Counted from the stretch's first letter, positions 49,699 through 58,850 are shown. The stretch is 64,000 nucleotides of DNA from UBA1672 sp964351365 (GCA_964351365.1 CAYGNP010000011.1:1-64000), one strand, 5' to 3'. Translations and numbers: made by a program. The notes: generated by a model not told the origin, from the sequence alone.

Positions 49699-50948
49699 GG
49701 CGGGGTTATTCCGAACTGTTTGGCAACATTTACGGCGCTGAGCAGGCCATCTTCGTGGAAGCCGTAACGTTGCCAAGCGCCGCAATATGATATGCGGTCT
49801 TTGCCTTGAATGTTCTGGATTTTGGCTTGAGCGGCGATGGCGGCCTGATCGAAGACGGGGTGTTCGAAGCTGTATTGGTCTTGTATTAGATCGGCGCTGG
49901 GCATTCTTCCAGGGTTCAGGGTCACGATGATGGGGGTTTTGGTGTTGAGGGGCTGGAGGTTATTCATCCAGTAGCTTAATGAAACGCAACCGCTGGTATC
50001 TTTTCTCTGTTCGCTGATATAAACCCAGCTTGACCAAGCTTTTGTTCGCTTTGGCATGAAGGATAGATCAGTGTGGAGGATCATTTTATTAGGCTGGTAT
50101 TTGATGGCGCCGAGGATATTTTTTTCGTCCTGCGATGGGTTTTCGAGTATTCTCAGGGCCTGGTCGCTGTGGCAGGCGAAGATGATGTGATCATAGTGTT
50201 CGAGGTTTCCGTGCTCGTCCTCAAGCTCAACGGCATCTTTTTTTCGCGTTACGCGTCTGACACCACAGGAGGTTTTTATTTTATCCGCGAAGGGGGCAGT
50301 GATGCGTTTAACGTATTCGCGGCTGCCGCCGGTTACGGTATACCATTGCGGGTGGTCTGCGATGGTGAGCAGGCCGTGATTGTCGAAAAAGCGCAGGAAT
50401 GTCTGTGCGGGGAATTCCAACATTTTATCGAGCGGCGTGCTCCAGATTGCGCCGCCCATGGCGAGCAGGTAATAATCCCGAAACCAAGGGCCCATTTTGA
50501 GTTCATCCAGCAGTTCACCTAGGGTCAGACCTGTGTCTTGGTCCAAATAGGCGCGGGCGCGCTTGTTGAATTTGAGGATATCTTTTATCATTTTCCAATA
50601 GGCGGGGCGCAGAAAATTTCTTTTTTGAGCAATCAGGCCGCTGAGTTTGTGGTAGGTGCCGTATTCCATCCAACCATTATTGATGCTGACGCCAAAGGAC
50701 ATATCGCTTTTTGTGACGTTTACGTCCAGATGTTTGAATAACCCGAGCAAGTGGGGATAGTTGCGCTCGTTGTAGACAATGAAGCCAGTGTCTACGGGGA
50801 TTTCACCTTCGGGGGTCTTTACGCTCACGGTGCGGCTATGGCCACCGAGATACTGATTTTTTTCATAAAGGGTGATGTCGTGATGCTCGTGCAGGAGATA
50901 GGCTATGCCATTGCCGGAAATTCCTGAGCCGATAATTGCGATTTTCAT
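49689..50948 (-). CDS. FAD-dependent oxidoreductase (amine-oxidase-like, Cfa-associated)
   Basis: The 419-residue flavoprotein begins with the dinucleotide-binding motif IAIIGSGISGNG and the second FAD-contact GGHSRTV, and ends near SYCGAWQRYGFHEDGLLSAV. It belongs to the NAD/FAD-binding proteins that head DUF1365-Cfa clusters and are thought to oxidise or desaturate acyl chains. It is the first gene of the lipid cluster, 66 bases after the histidine kinase stop, so it may share a transcript with the two-component genes. Confidence 0.9.
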   Translation of the reverse strand: MKIAIIGSGISGNGIAYLLHEHHDITLYEKNQYLGGHSRTVSVKTPEGEIPVDTGFIVYNERNYPHLLGLFKHLDVNVTKSDMSFGVSINNGWMEYGTYHKLSGLIAQKRNFLRPAYWKMIKDILKFNKRARAYLDQDTGLTLGELLDELKMGPWFRDYYLLAMGGAIWSTPLDKMLEFPAQTFLRFFDNHGLLTIADHPQWYTVTGGSREYVKRITAPFADKIKTSCGVRRVTRKKDAVELEDEHGNLEHYDHIIFACHSDQALRILENPSQDEKNILGAIKYQPNKMILHTDLSFMPKRTKAWSSWVYISEQRKDTSGCVSLSYWMNNLQPLNTKTPIIVTLNPGRMPSADLIQDQYSFEHPVFDQAAIAAQAKIQNIQGKDRISYCGAWQRYGFHEDGLLSAVNVAKQFGITPPWT

Positions 50949-51014
50949 AGTTCTTATCCGTGTTTTTTCTTTTTATTCTATTGTTTGCGTCTTTACATGC
51001 GGCTTGCGGGCCCA

Positions 51015-52052
51015 TTACAAAAATTTAACCGTAACGATCAAGCCGGGGTTGTTATCTTGTAGCGCTATTTTTGCCTTATGCATATCTGTTACCGCTTTTA
51101 CGAGACTGAGGCCAAGGCCGGTTCCGGGGGTGTTTCTGCTTTTATCCGCGCGGTAGAAGCGGGTGAAAACTTTGTCGATGTCTTGGGGCGGGATACCGGT
51201 GCCTTGATCGGCAATCATAATTTGGGGTTTGTTGCCTATGTTTTCAAGGGTTAGTGTTATTTCGCTGCCGGTGGGGGAAAATTTGATGGCGTTATCGAGA
51301 AGATTTGAAAAAACCTGAAAGAGGAGGTCTTTATCACCTTTGATCTGAGGCGCTTTCTTGATGGACGTGTTTAGGGCGATTTCTTTTTCTTCCGCGAGCG
51401 GTTCATATAGCTCGATGACGTCTTGGAGGATTTGCCCAATATCAACAATTGTAAAGGGTTCGTGACGCTTGCTTTTCTCTATATTCGATATGCGAAGGAT
51501 CGAATTGAAGGTGCTGAGCAGGTGATCAGCTTCTTCGATGAGCTGATTAATTTTTGCTGTGTCGGGCGGTGTTTTACGGGAGTCCTCAAGGTGGTTGCGC
51601 AGACGTGCGAGAGGTGTGCGCAGATCGTGGGCGATATTGTCGGAGACATCACGTATCCCGGTCATTAACATTTCGATCTGTTCGAGCAGGGCGTTGAGTG
51701 TCTGGGCGAGGTTGCTGAGGTCATCATAGCTGGTGTCGATTGAAATTCTGCGCGATAGGTCGCCTGTTCGCATGATGTCATTTGCTGTCTCTGAGATTTT
51801 GTTGATGCGGCTGACGACAAAATTGCTGATGAAAAAACTGACGAGAATGACGGTGAGCATGAAAAACATAATGAGCGCCCCGAAGATTTTCAGATGTTCG
51901 TAGGTGATATTTTGTTTGTTGAAATCGTAGAGGTAATAGCCAATGAGCAGGGCGCAGGCTCCTAAAAGCACAGTGAAGAGCACGGCCATTTGAAAGCTTG
52001 AGCTTTTGTAATATTTTCTAGAGGTTGTCTTCGATGATATATCCTGCACCAC
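51015..52052 (-). CDS. Sensor histidine kinase (OmpR-family partner)
   Basis: The membrane kinase is up to 345 residues. It has two transmembrane segments (about 23-42 and 57-80) with only a very short periplasmic loop between, a HAMP domain (about 80-130), the H-box NIAHDLRTPLARLR with His142, N box FSNLLDNAIKFSP, and G boxes DQGTGIP and GTGLGLSLV. The tiny periplasmic part suggests sensing of the membrane itself. The start is a GTG at 52052 or 52049 overlapping the response regulator; an ATG at 51986 is possible. It precedes the lipid-modifying genes. Confidence 0.92.
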   Translation of the reverse strand: MVQDISSKTTSRKYYKSSSFQMAVLFTVLLGACALLIGYYLYDFNKQNITYEHLKIFGALIMFFMLTVILVSFFISNFVVSRINKISETANDIMRTGDLSRRISIDTSYDDLSNLAQTLNALLEQIEMLMTGIRDVSDNIAHDLRTPLARLRNHLEDSRKTPPDTAKINQLIEEADHLLSTFNSILRISNIEKSKRHEPFTIVDIGQILQDVIELYEPLAEEKEIALNTSIKKAPQIKGDKDLLFQVFSNLLDNAIKFSPTGSEITLTLENIGNKPQIMIADQGTGIPPQDIDKVFTRFYRADKSRNTPGTGLGLSLVKAVTDMHKAKIALQDNNPGLIVTVKFL

Positions 52053-52698
52053 GCACCGTCTTTATGAGTTCACCTTTTTTATCGTCGAGTTTTTTACGCA
52101 AGCGGCTGATATGTACATCAATTACATTTGTCTGGGGGTCGAAGTGATAGTCCCAGACGCCTTCGAGCAGCATGGTGCGCGTGACGATCTGGCCCTTGTT
52201 TTTGAGCAAATATTCCAGCAGCCTGAATTCACGGGCCTGAAGGTCTATGGCGGTATTTCCGCGCGTGACTTTGCGCGTGAGCAGGTTTACCTCGAGGTCA
52301 CCTGCCTTTAGCGAGATGTTTTGCGCCGCGCTATTTTTTTGTGCGCGCCTGCCCAGAATTTCGATGCGTGCCAGAAGTTCAGAAAAGGCGAAGGGTTTTG
52401 TTAAATAGTCATCTCCACCAGAGCGCAGGCCTTTCACGCGGTCATCAACGTCACCAAGGGCGCTAAGGATTAGGGCGGGGATCGTGTTGTCCGAGGCGCG
52501 CAGGGTTTTAATTATGCTGAGGCCGTCAAGTTCCGGCAACATGCGATCAACAACCAGGGCGTCATATTTTTCGGTGGTGGCCAGGAACAAACCGTCTTTA
52601 CCGTTATTTGCGATATCCGTTACATGGCCGGCCTCTTTCATGCCCTTTATGATGAAATCACATACCTGTTTATCATCTTCTATGAGAAGAATTTTCAT
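52018..52698 (-). CDS. OmpR/PhoB-family response regulator
   Basis: The 226-residue regulator starts at the ATG at 52698 with AGGAAAAG upstream; the frame open to 52749 gives an unlikely extension. The receiver domain (1-115) has IEDD near 6-9, phospho-accepting Asp51 (VVDRMLPELDG) and Lys of LTKPFAF. The C-terminal winged helix (about 130-224) has LQAREFRLLEYLLKN and VDVHISRLRKKL. It overlaps the kinase gene by about 35 bases, an ordinary paired system. It is divergent from hsp20. Its likely targets are its own operon and the lipid cluster downstream. Confidence 0.95.
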   Translation of the reverse strand: MKILLIEDDKQVCDFIIKGMKEAGHVTDIANNGKDGLFLATTEKYDALVVDRMLPELDGLSIIKTLRASDNTIPALILSALGDVDDRVKGLRSGGDDYLTKPFAFSELLARIEILGRRAQKNSAAQNISLKAGDLEVNLLTRKVTRGNTAIDLQAREFRLLEYLLKNKGQIVTRTMLLEGVWDYHFDPQTNVIDVHISRLRKKLDDKKGELIKTVRGAGYIIEDNL

Positions 52699-52774
52699 TG
52701 GCTTTTCCTGTTTTTTTCCTAGTTTAGAAGACAGGGGCACTGGATACAAATGGAATTTTTGGTATCAGAAAATA

Positions 52775-52803
52775 TTGACTTTTTTGACCTGATTTTGTAG
52801 AAT
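52775..52803 (+). promoter_or_regulatory. Sigma-70-like promoter of hsp20
   Basis: TTGACT (52775-52780) and TAGAAT (52798-52803) have exact 17-base spacing; each is one base off consensus. The leader would be about 65 bases. A short pairing between CCTT (52850-52853) and AAGG of the Shine-Dalgarno (52863-52866) is possible. Confidence 0.7.
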
Positions 52804-52874
52804 TTTTCTAGTAGGAATGCCTTGTTTGGGTTCCTCGTTTAAATCGTAACCTTGCTTAACTTAAGGAGGAAACA

Positions 52875-53345
52875 ATGTCTAACTTAGCAACGTTTACACC
52901 ATTATTGCGTCAATCTGTGGGATTTGATCGTTTTAACGATCTTTTCGAAAGTCTGCTTGAGGGCAGAGAGGAGCAGTTTGATGCTTATCCCCCCTTTAAT
53001 ATTGAGAAAATCGGAGAAGATGCATATCGCATTACACTGGCTGTTGCCGGTTTTTCCGAGGAGGATCTCAATATTGTCGTCGAGAACGACCGGCTGAGCG
53101 TTTCGGCTTCGAAGGTTCGGAAAGAGGAGGATGAAAGCGCAACATATCTGCATCGTGGCATTGCCACGCGTGCGTTTGAGCGTAAATTCCGTCTGGCCGA
53201 TCATATCAAGGTGGAGGAGGCCGATTTGAATCATGGCCTTTTAACGATTTCCCTTGTGCGTGAAGTGCCAGAGGAGAAGAAACCGCGGATGATTCCTATC
53301 GGCGGATCTTCCAAAGGACTTCTCTCCAAAGCGAAGAAAAAATAA
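52875..53345 (+). CDS. Small heat-shock protein (Hsp20/IbpA family)
   Basis: This 156-residue ATP-independent chaperone holds unfolding proteins. The N-terminus has VGFDRFNDLFESLLEG. The alpha-crystallin domain runs about 35-135, with YPPFNIEKIGEDAYRITLAVAGF, the LSVSASK strand and the ATRAFERKFRLADHIKVEEA segment typical of IbpA. The ribosome site AAGGAGG (52863-52869) is strong. It has its own promoter and a strong terminator, so it is a single-gene transcript. Confidence 0.95.
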   Translation: MSNLATFTPLLRQSVGFDRFNDLFESLLEGREEQFDAYPPFNIEKIGEDAYRITLAVAGFSEEDLNIVVENDRLSVSASKVRKEEDESATYLHRGIATRAFERKFRLADHIKVEEADLNHGLLTISLVREVPEEKKPRMIPIGGSSKGLLSKAKKK

Positions 53346-53425
53346 ATTTTTATGCTTTTAATGTAACTTTGTCGGTGTGAGAACTGAATAGGGTTATAAG
53401 CATAATGTAAATGCAAAAATAGATT

Positions 53426-53484
53426 GGGCCTTGTCTTCTCATTCCTCTCTCCACACACCCAGAAGATGAGGCCCTTCTTTTTTT
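53426..53484 (+). terminator. Intrinsic terminator after hsp20
   Basis: GGGCCTTGTCTTC (53426-53438) pairs over 13 positions (two G-T wobbles) with GAAGATGAGGCCC (53462-53474), followed by TTCTTTTTTT. Confidence 0.88.
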
Positions 53485-53552
53485 ATGCGCCCTTTACAAT
53501 TCTCACATGAATGCGTTTAATGATCCCTCATGCAGTCAATGGAGGATTTTTT

Positions 53553-54353
53553 ATGTCAGCGGTTAAGAAAACGGCGAAAGCTACGCTCTATATTTTCGGG
53601 TTTTTTGTTCTTCTTCTTGTGGGCGGGGGGATCTATCTTTACGTGAATTTGAATTCTCTGGCGCAGCAATTGGCGGAAAGCGTTGCGAGTGATGCTATGG
53701 GTGTGCCGGTGCGCATTGGTGCGATGGATATTTCCCTGGAGGAGAAAAGAATTATTGTGCGCAATATTGCAATCTCAAATCCGGCGGGATATGTGAATGC
53801 CCATGCGGTGAGTATTGATAAGATCGAGATTGCAGCTGATACGCTTTCCAAGGCGATGCTGAACTTTTCTCTGGTCGGGGTTGATGGAACCAAGGTGTAT
53901 CTGGAGGTTTCGCAAAAAGGCACAAATCTTGGTGATTTGAAAAAGAATATTGATCGTTTGCAGAAGGGTGGCACAGAAAAAGCGCAACCCGCTTCGCCGA
54001 TTAAGGTTATTGTGCAGAAATTTTCAATGACTGGTGCGCGGATGAAACCCTCTGTGACGCTTATTAAACGAGATCTGGCAGAGATCGGTATTCCTGATAT
54101 TACTTTGACTGGGATTGGTGAAAAGCAAAACGGAATTGTTGCCCAAGAAGCCATTGGGCAGATTATGAGTGCAGTACTGAAGCAGTTTAATGAAACGGCT
54201 GGACGTGAGGGCATGCTCAAGGGGCTTTCGGTGGATGCGCTTAAGGATATTGGCCTTGAGGGTTTCAGGGGCGCGGTGGATGAGCGTCTTGGGGGGAGTA
54301 TTGACGAGCTCAAGGGCGGTGTTGAAGGCCTGAAGGGGCTTTTTAAAAAATAG
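53553..54353 (+). CDS. AsmA-like inner-membrane-anchored protein
   Basis: The protein is 266 residues from the ATG at 53553, behind GGAGG. One N-terminal membrane segment (TLYIFGFFVLLLVGGGIYLYV) is followed by a periplasmic region with the start of an AsmA/DUF748-like domain (SDAMGVPVRIGAMDISLEEKRI and IRNIAISNPAGY-like sequence). It is much shorter than full AsmA proteins and ends with a Gly/Leu-rich helix. Larger family members form lipid-transfer bridges; this short version may only bind lipids or partner proteins. It abuts the next gene directly. Confidence 0.75.
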   Translation: MSAVKKTAKATLYIFGFFVLLLVGGGIYLYVNLNSLAQQLAESVASDAMGVPVRIGAMDISLEEKRIIVRNIAISNPAGYVNAHAVSIDKIEIAADTLSKAMLNFSLVGVDGTKVYLEVSQKGTNLGDLKKNIDRLQKGGTEKAQPASPIKVIVQKFSMTGARMKPSVTLIKRDLAEIGIPDITLTGIGEKQNGIVAQEAIGQIMSAVLKQFNETAGREGMLKGLSVDALKDIGLEGFRGAVDERLGGSIDELKGGVEGLKGLFKK

Positions 54354-55340
54354 ATGGGTGGCGCGCTTGAGACGTTACTTTTTGGTGATCGTCCGGAGGG
54401 ACGCAGTCTGTTTTTGAATGGGCAGTGGCATCCGGACATTGGTTTTGCTGATTTTTATCAGAGCTTTAAGCCCTATGCGGAAATTATAGAAGAAGCGGGC
54501 GGGTGTGTCCTTGATGATATTCCTGCGGGGGGAGCGTATAACAATGTCTGGGTTTTGTTGCCCAAAAATGCAATAGAGGCGCAATATCTGATTGCGTGTG
54601 GATGTGGCTTGCTACGCCAAGGCGGTAATTTATATTGTGCAGGGGAGAATAAAGCAGGCGGTGGACGTATTCAAAAATGGATGCAGCAATTCGGGTTTCA
54701 AGATGTCCAATGCAATGTTCGCAATAAGGCGCGCGTGTGTTTTGCTGGGCGAGGCGAGATAGATGTTTCTGCTGTGCAGAGCGCAATTATTTTGGGTGAG
54801 CGGCAGGAGATATTGGATGGCAATTTTATATCACAGCCGGGCGTGTTCGGGTGGGATAAAATTGATAAGGGATCAGAGGTTTTAGCGCGATTTTTGCCAG
54901 ATACACTGTCTGGCAGGGGGGCTGACTTTGGTTGTGGGTACGGGTTTTTATCGCGCCATGTGCTGCAGCACTGCCGCAGAGTTAACGAGATTATATGTGC
55001 TGATGCGGATCGGCGTGCGGTTGATCTTTGTGCGCAAAATCTGGATCAGTATGACGTGCAGAAGGTTTTTTTATGGCGTGATTTAACGCGCACCTATCCT
55101 GATGTTAAAAACCTGGATTTTATTGTTATGAATCCGCCATTTCATGAGGGCAAAGCTTTGAATCTTGACGTTGGTCGGCAGTTCATTGAAACGGCGCAGC
55201 AATCTCTGCGCAAAGGAGGTGTTTTGTGGATGGTTGCCAATGCGCATCTATCTTATGAGGGGGCGCTGGAGCGGGGTTTTCAGAGTGTTCGCAAACATTT
55301 TGAAGGCGGTGGGTTTAAGGTTTTTGAAGCAAAGGTGTAA
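54354..55340 (+). CDS. RsmC-like class I SAM-dependent methyltransferase
   Basis: The 328-residue protein has the two-part layout of RsmC, the 16S rRNA m2G1207 methyltransferase. The N-terminal half is a degenerate methyltransferase fold. The C-terminal half has the SAM loop DFGCGYG (191-197), an acidic CADADRRAV and the catalytic NPPF (260-263) for exocyclic amine methylation. GVFGWDKIDKGSEVLA in the middle is typical of the RsmC/RlmG group. The ATG directly follows the preceding TAG, so the two genes are coupled. The target (rRNA) is inferred from the family. Confidence 0.85.
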   Translation: MGGALETLLFGDRPEGRSLFLNGQWHPDIGFADFYQSFKPYAEIIEEAGGCVLDDIPAGGAYNNVWVLLPKNAIEAQYLIACGCGLLRQGGNLYCAGENKAGGGRIQKWMQQFGFQDVQCNVRNKARVCFAGRGEIDVSAVQSAIILGERQEILDGNFISQPGVFGWDKIDKGSEVLARFLPDTLSGRGADFGCGYGFLSRHVLQHCRRVNEIICADADRRAVDLCAQNLDQYDVQKVFLWRDLTRTYPDVKNLDFIVMNPPFHEGKALNLDVGRQFIETAQQSLRKGGVLWMVANAHLSYEGALERGFQSVRKHFEGGGFKVFEAKV

Positions 55341-55345
55341 GTCGC

Positions 55346-56563
55346 CTAGTTTTTATCTTTTGAGAGTTTTTCACTTAGCTTTTTCTCTAAGGTTTCTTCC
55401 AGTCTTTGTGCGACTTTGCTTGCCATCCGTTCTTCAAGATCTTCGATTTGCTCTGCTTTTTCTTCATCTGTTGCGGAGGAACTATTAATTCTTTTTCGTG
55501 CCTCATGGTCTTCTGCTGCGAGTTCGGCCTGGAATGCTCTGTCAATCTGGACATTTTGCAGATTAAGAGAGGGATCATATGGAACGAACCCTTTTTTGTT
55601 TTGTTTTGCCTCTTTTTCACCTTCTAAAATTGCAACTTCCAGATTTATTTTGCGCACCATTTCTTCATCATGCATCGCCTTTGGGTTCAGGCCTGTTTCG
55701 CGTGCGACCATGTAATAGATTGACTCGGTTGACAGCTCCTGATTTGTGCCGTGTTGCATGACGTGATATGCCATGGCCGAGTCGGCGGTGATGATTGTTT
55801 TATCCGGTTGATTACGTTCACGCATATGCTCTTCTGTGAGCTGTGTAAGCAGCATTAGATTTTCATTAGAAATTTTGATTTTATGATGTTTTTCAAGACC
55901 GGGGCGTAGTGCTTTCATAATGACGTAAGTTTCCTGCGCGTTTGGTTGCTTTAGATTAATTTTTTGAAAACGTCGGGCAAGTGCATTATCTGGTGCAACA
56001 TATGCACGAAATTCGTCTGTAGTTGTTGCGCCTATAACCATCAGATCGCCTGTCGTTAGGTAGGATTTAAGTGTGTCTGATAAACCAGCAAAAGAGCTTC
56101 CGATACAATTTGGCATGATTTGGTGAATTTCATCAAAGAAAAGAATATATTGCGGCTCTTCCGGGTTGTGATAGCGTTCTGCTAAGCCTTTTACAATGGG
56201 TAGGAAACGGTCCTGGAATTCAGCTTTACTTGTTGTGCCAGAAGCCATCCGAGAGAGGTCGATTTCGAGAACGCGGGCGCCGAGCAATAGCTCGGGGACT
56301 TGTTCATTGACGATTTTTTGGGCGATTCCAACCACCATGGCGGTTTTACCTACGCCTGCGCCGGCAATAAAACAGACGTTTTTGCGTCCTTTTTGGAGCA
56401 TAATTAAAATGGCGTCGTTGATTTCTTTATCCCGGCCTGTGATGGGCTCATAACGCCCTTCGCGCTGAAGGGCGGTGTAATCAACGCAGTATTCACGGAT
56501 CAGAGCGTTCAGTCTTTCCTCGGAAACGAGGTAATCCCAAACTTTATCTCTTTTTTTGCTCAT
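55346..56563 (-). CDS. Single-domain Clp/ClpB-D1-like AAA+ ATPase
   Basis: The 405-residue protein contains one AAA+ module of the ClpA/ClpB D1 type: ITGRDKEIND (41-50), Walker A GAGVGKT (68-74), Walker B LFFDEIH (141-147), sensor-1 VIGATTTDE and Arg finger ALARRF near 197-198. It has no Clp N-domain, no D2 ring, no ClpP-docking loop and no middle domain. A charged, coiled-coil-like C-terminus rich in Glu and Lys (about 335-405) is present. It starts 3 bases after the serB stop, so it is co-transcribed with serB. Its substrate and partner are unknown. Confidence 0.82.
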   Translation of the reverse strand: MSKKRDKVWDYLVSEERLNALIREYCVDYTALQREGRYEPITGRDKEINDAILIMLQKGRKNVCFIAGAGVGKTAMVVGIAQKIVNEQVPELLLGARVLEIDLSRMASGTTSKAEFQDRFLPIVKGLAERYHNPEEPQYILFFDEIHQIMPNCIGSSFAGLSDTLKSYLTTGDLMVIGATTTDEFRAYVAPDNALARRFQKINLKQPNAQETYVIMKALRPGLEKHHKIKISNENLMLLTQLTEEHMRERNQPDKTIITADSAMAYHVMQHGTNQELSTESIYYMVARETGLNPKAMHDEEMVRKINLEVAILEGEKEAKQNKKGFVPYDPSLNLQNVQIDRAFQAELAAEDHEARKRINSSSATDEEKAEQIEDLEERMASKVAQRLEETLEKKLSEKLSKDKN

Positions 56564-56566
56564 TTT

Positions 56567-57466
56567 TTACCCTTCAATATATTCTTGCGAATAGCCCTGA
56601 GCATAAAGGGCTGCGGTTAAATCTCCGTAAAGAATGCAGTTATGCATTTCGGATTTTACAGCATCTTTTGGGCGGTATCCGATTCCAAGCCCCGCCTCTT
56701 TAAGCATGGGCAGGTCGTTTGCGCCATCACCAATGGCCAGGCAATCTTGCATGGTAAGGTTTAAATCCTGGGTGTAATTGCTCAGAAAGTTTACTTTTGC
56801 GTGTTTGTCCAAGATTGGTTCTACAACGTTTCCGGTCAGTTTTTCGTCTTTTATCTCTAGCGCGTTGCCGTGATGGAAATTGAAGCCGCAGCGCACGGCG
56901 ATTTCCTCGGTAAATAGCGTGAATCCTCCTGAAACGAGCACGCAGGTCGCGCCGGATTTACGCATGGTTTTGACCAATATATCTGCGCCGAGGCTGAGCT
57001 GTGTTTGTTCCAGTGTCTGCATGACGGCTTTGCTTGGTAAATCTTTAAGCAGGGCGATTCGCGCGCGCAGGGCTTGATGAAAATCCAATTCTCCGTTCAT
57101 AGCGCGGGCGGTGATTTCAGACACTTTGTCTTTAATACCGGCGTGGGCGGCAAGTTCGTCAAGGGTTTCGGTCGTGACGATTGTGGAATCCATATCGGCG
57201 AGGAGGAGTTTTTTCTGGCGGTTTTCGTTGGGTGTGATGAAAAAATCGATTTTATCCGCGGCTAATTCTTCGCGCAGATGCGCTACCAAAGCCGATTGTG
57301 CCTTGCCGGAGATACTACATTCGGCGGCGATTTTTTTGGATAGCCAGATAATTTTGCTGGAGAAATGGAGGTTGTAATGCTCGATGATGGCGGCGATCTT
57401 TTTGAAGTGCTTTTCACTCAGTGCGGCGCCGTCTGAAGAGGCTACTAATGTTAATACGTCGCTCAT
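56567..57466 (-). CDS. serB: Phosphoserine phosphatase SerB
   Basis: SerB carries out the last step of serine synthesis, phosphoserine to serine. The 299-residue protein has an N-terminal ACT-like regulatory region (about 1-80) and a HAD core: nucleophile DMDST (91-95), VSGGFTLF with motif II Ser, and GDGANDLPML. It is divergent from serC, about 105 bases away, and near serA; the three genes make the complete phosphorylated serine pathway here. Confidence 0.95.
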   Translation of the reverse strand: MSDVLTLVASSDGAALSEKHFKKIAAIIEHYNLHFSSKIIWLSKKIAAECSISGKAQSALVAHLREELAADKIDFFITPNENRQKKLLLADMDSTIVTTETLDELAAHAGIKDKVSEITARAMNGELDFHQALRARIALLKDLPSKAVMQTLEQTQLSLGADILVKTMRKSGATCVLVSGGFTLFTEEIAVRCGFNFHHGNALEIKDEKLTGNVVEPILDKHAKVNFLSNYTQDLNLTMQDCLAIGDGANDLPMLKEAGLGIGYRPKDAVKSEMHNCILYGDLTAALYAQGYSQEYIEG

Positions 57467-57573
57467 GATTGCCCTTTAAATTTTTTAAATAAACGCAGAA
57501 AAGAGTTGTCAGCTTTGGATAAATTCCTTAACTCTTACATCCGTATATATAGTCTCATACAGGGTGAAATCAA

Positions 57574-58746
57574 ATGGAAAAGCCGCATATCAAACCAAAA
57601 AATCCGAATTTTTCCTCTGGGCCGTGCTCGAAACGCCCAGGCTGGAGCCTTGAGAAGCTTGAGGATGCGATGCTTGGGCGGTCTCACCGTGCGGGGCCAG
57701 CGAAGGCGAAATTAAAGCAGGTGATTGAGCTGCACCGCAAAGTTCTTGGCATTCCGGCGGATTATAAAATCGGGATTGTTCCGGCCTCAGATACGGGTGC
57801 CTATGAGATGGCGATGTGGAGTATGCTTGGTGCGCGTGGTGTTGATGTGTTCGCGTGGGAGAGTTTTTCCGACGGGTGGCTGAAGGATGCGGTCAATCAT
57901 CTTAAATTACCTGATGTTAAAACCTATACGGCGGATTATGGCGCTTTGCCGGATATGAGCAAGGCCGATCCGGCGCGGGATTGTCTGTTTGTCTGGAACG
58001 GGACTACGAGCGGGGTGCGGGTGCCGAACGGGGACTGGATTTCTGCCAAGCGTGAGGGGCTCACACTATGTGACGCGACGTCTGCGGTGTTTGCGTATGA
58101 CATGCCGTGGGACAAGCTGGATGTTACAACCTGGAGCTGGCAGAAGGTTCTGGGCGGGGAGGGCGCGCATGGGATGATCGTTCTCAGTCCGCGCGCGGTT
58201 GAGCGTCTGGAGAGTTACAAACCGGCTTGGCCATTGCCGAAAATTTTCCGTATGACCAAAGGCGGGAAGCTTATTGAGGGCATTTTTGAGGGCGAGACGA
58301 TTAATACGCCGTCCATGCTGGCGGTGGAGGATTGTCTGGATGCCCTGAACTGGGTAGATCATTGCGGAGGTTTGGAAGCCACTATTCGCAGGGCGCAGAT
58401 CAATTATGGCGTGCTTGAGAAATTTGTAAACGAAACGAATTGGATTGATTTTTTGGCTACTGTACCGGAGACGCGCTCCATTACATCGGTGTGTTTGAAA
58501 ATTACCGATGCATGGTTTGAGGGTTTACCGGAAGAAGAGCAGATGCCGTTTATTAAAGATATGACCAAGTTGCTTGATAAAGAGGGCGTTGCCTATGATA
58601 TTGCCGGATATCGCGATGCGCCTGCGGGTCTTCGAATCTGGTGCGGGGCGACGGTGTCGATGACGGATTTGCAGGAGCTGTGTCCGTGGCTGGTTTGGGC
58701 ATATCAGAGCGCAAAAAAGGCCAAAACGGATGCGAAGGCCGCTTGA
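57574..58746 (+). CDS. serC: Phosphoserine aminotransferase
   Basis: This PLP enzyme of serine synthesis turns 3-phosphohydroxypyruvate plus glutamate into phosphoserine. The 390-residue protein is of the alphaproteobacterial type: NPNFSSGPCSKRPGW near the N-terminus, ASDTGAYEMA, WNGTTSGVRVPNG, and the Schiff-base Lys191 in TWSWQKVLGGEG. It ends in an Ala/Lys-rich tail. The ATG at 57574 follows CAGGGTGAAA. A bidirectional terminator lies between it and the DUF481 gene. Confidence 0.96.
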   Translation: MEKPHIKPKNPNFSSGPCSKRPGWSLEKLEDAMLGRSHRAGPAKAKLKQVIELHRKVLGIPADYKIGIVPASDTGAYEMAMWSMLGARGVDVFAWESFSDGWLKDAVNHLKLPDVKTYTADYGALPDMSKADPARDCLFVWNGTTSGVRVPNGDWISAKREGLTLCDATSAVFAYDMPWDKLDVTTWSWQKVLGGEGAHGMIVLSPRAVERLESYKPAWPLPKIFRMTKGGKLIEGIFEGETINTPSMLAVEDCLDALNWVDHCGGLEATIRRAQINYGVLEKFVNETNWIDFLATVPETRSITSVCLKITDAWFEGLPEEEQMPFIKDMTKLLDKEGVAYDIAGYRDAPAGLRIWCGATVSMTDLQELCPWLVWAYQSAKKAKTDAKAA

Positions 58747-58822
58747 TTTTACCTTTAAGCCTTTGAAATAATTAATATATTCGAGTCCTTCATTTTGTTT
58801 GTCATGTTTCAATAATACGAGA

Positions 58823-58850
58823 AAAGCGCCCTTTTGGGGCGCTTTCTGTT
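58823..58850. terminator. Bidirectional terminator between serC and the DUF481 gene
   Basis: AAAGCGCCC (58823-58831) and GGGCGCTTT (58837-58845) pair perfectly around loop TTTTG. A-rich and T-rich flanks suit both directions. Confidence 0.88.
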
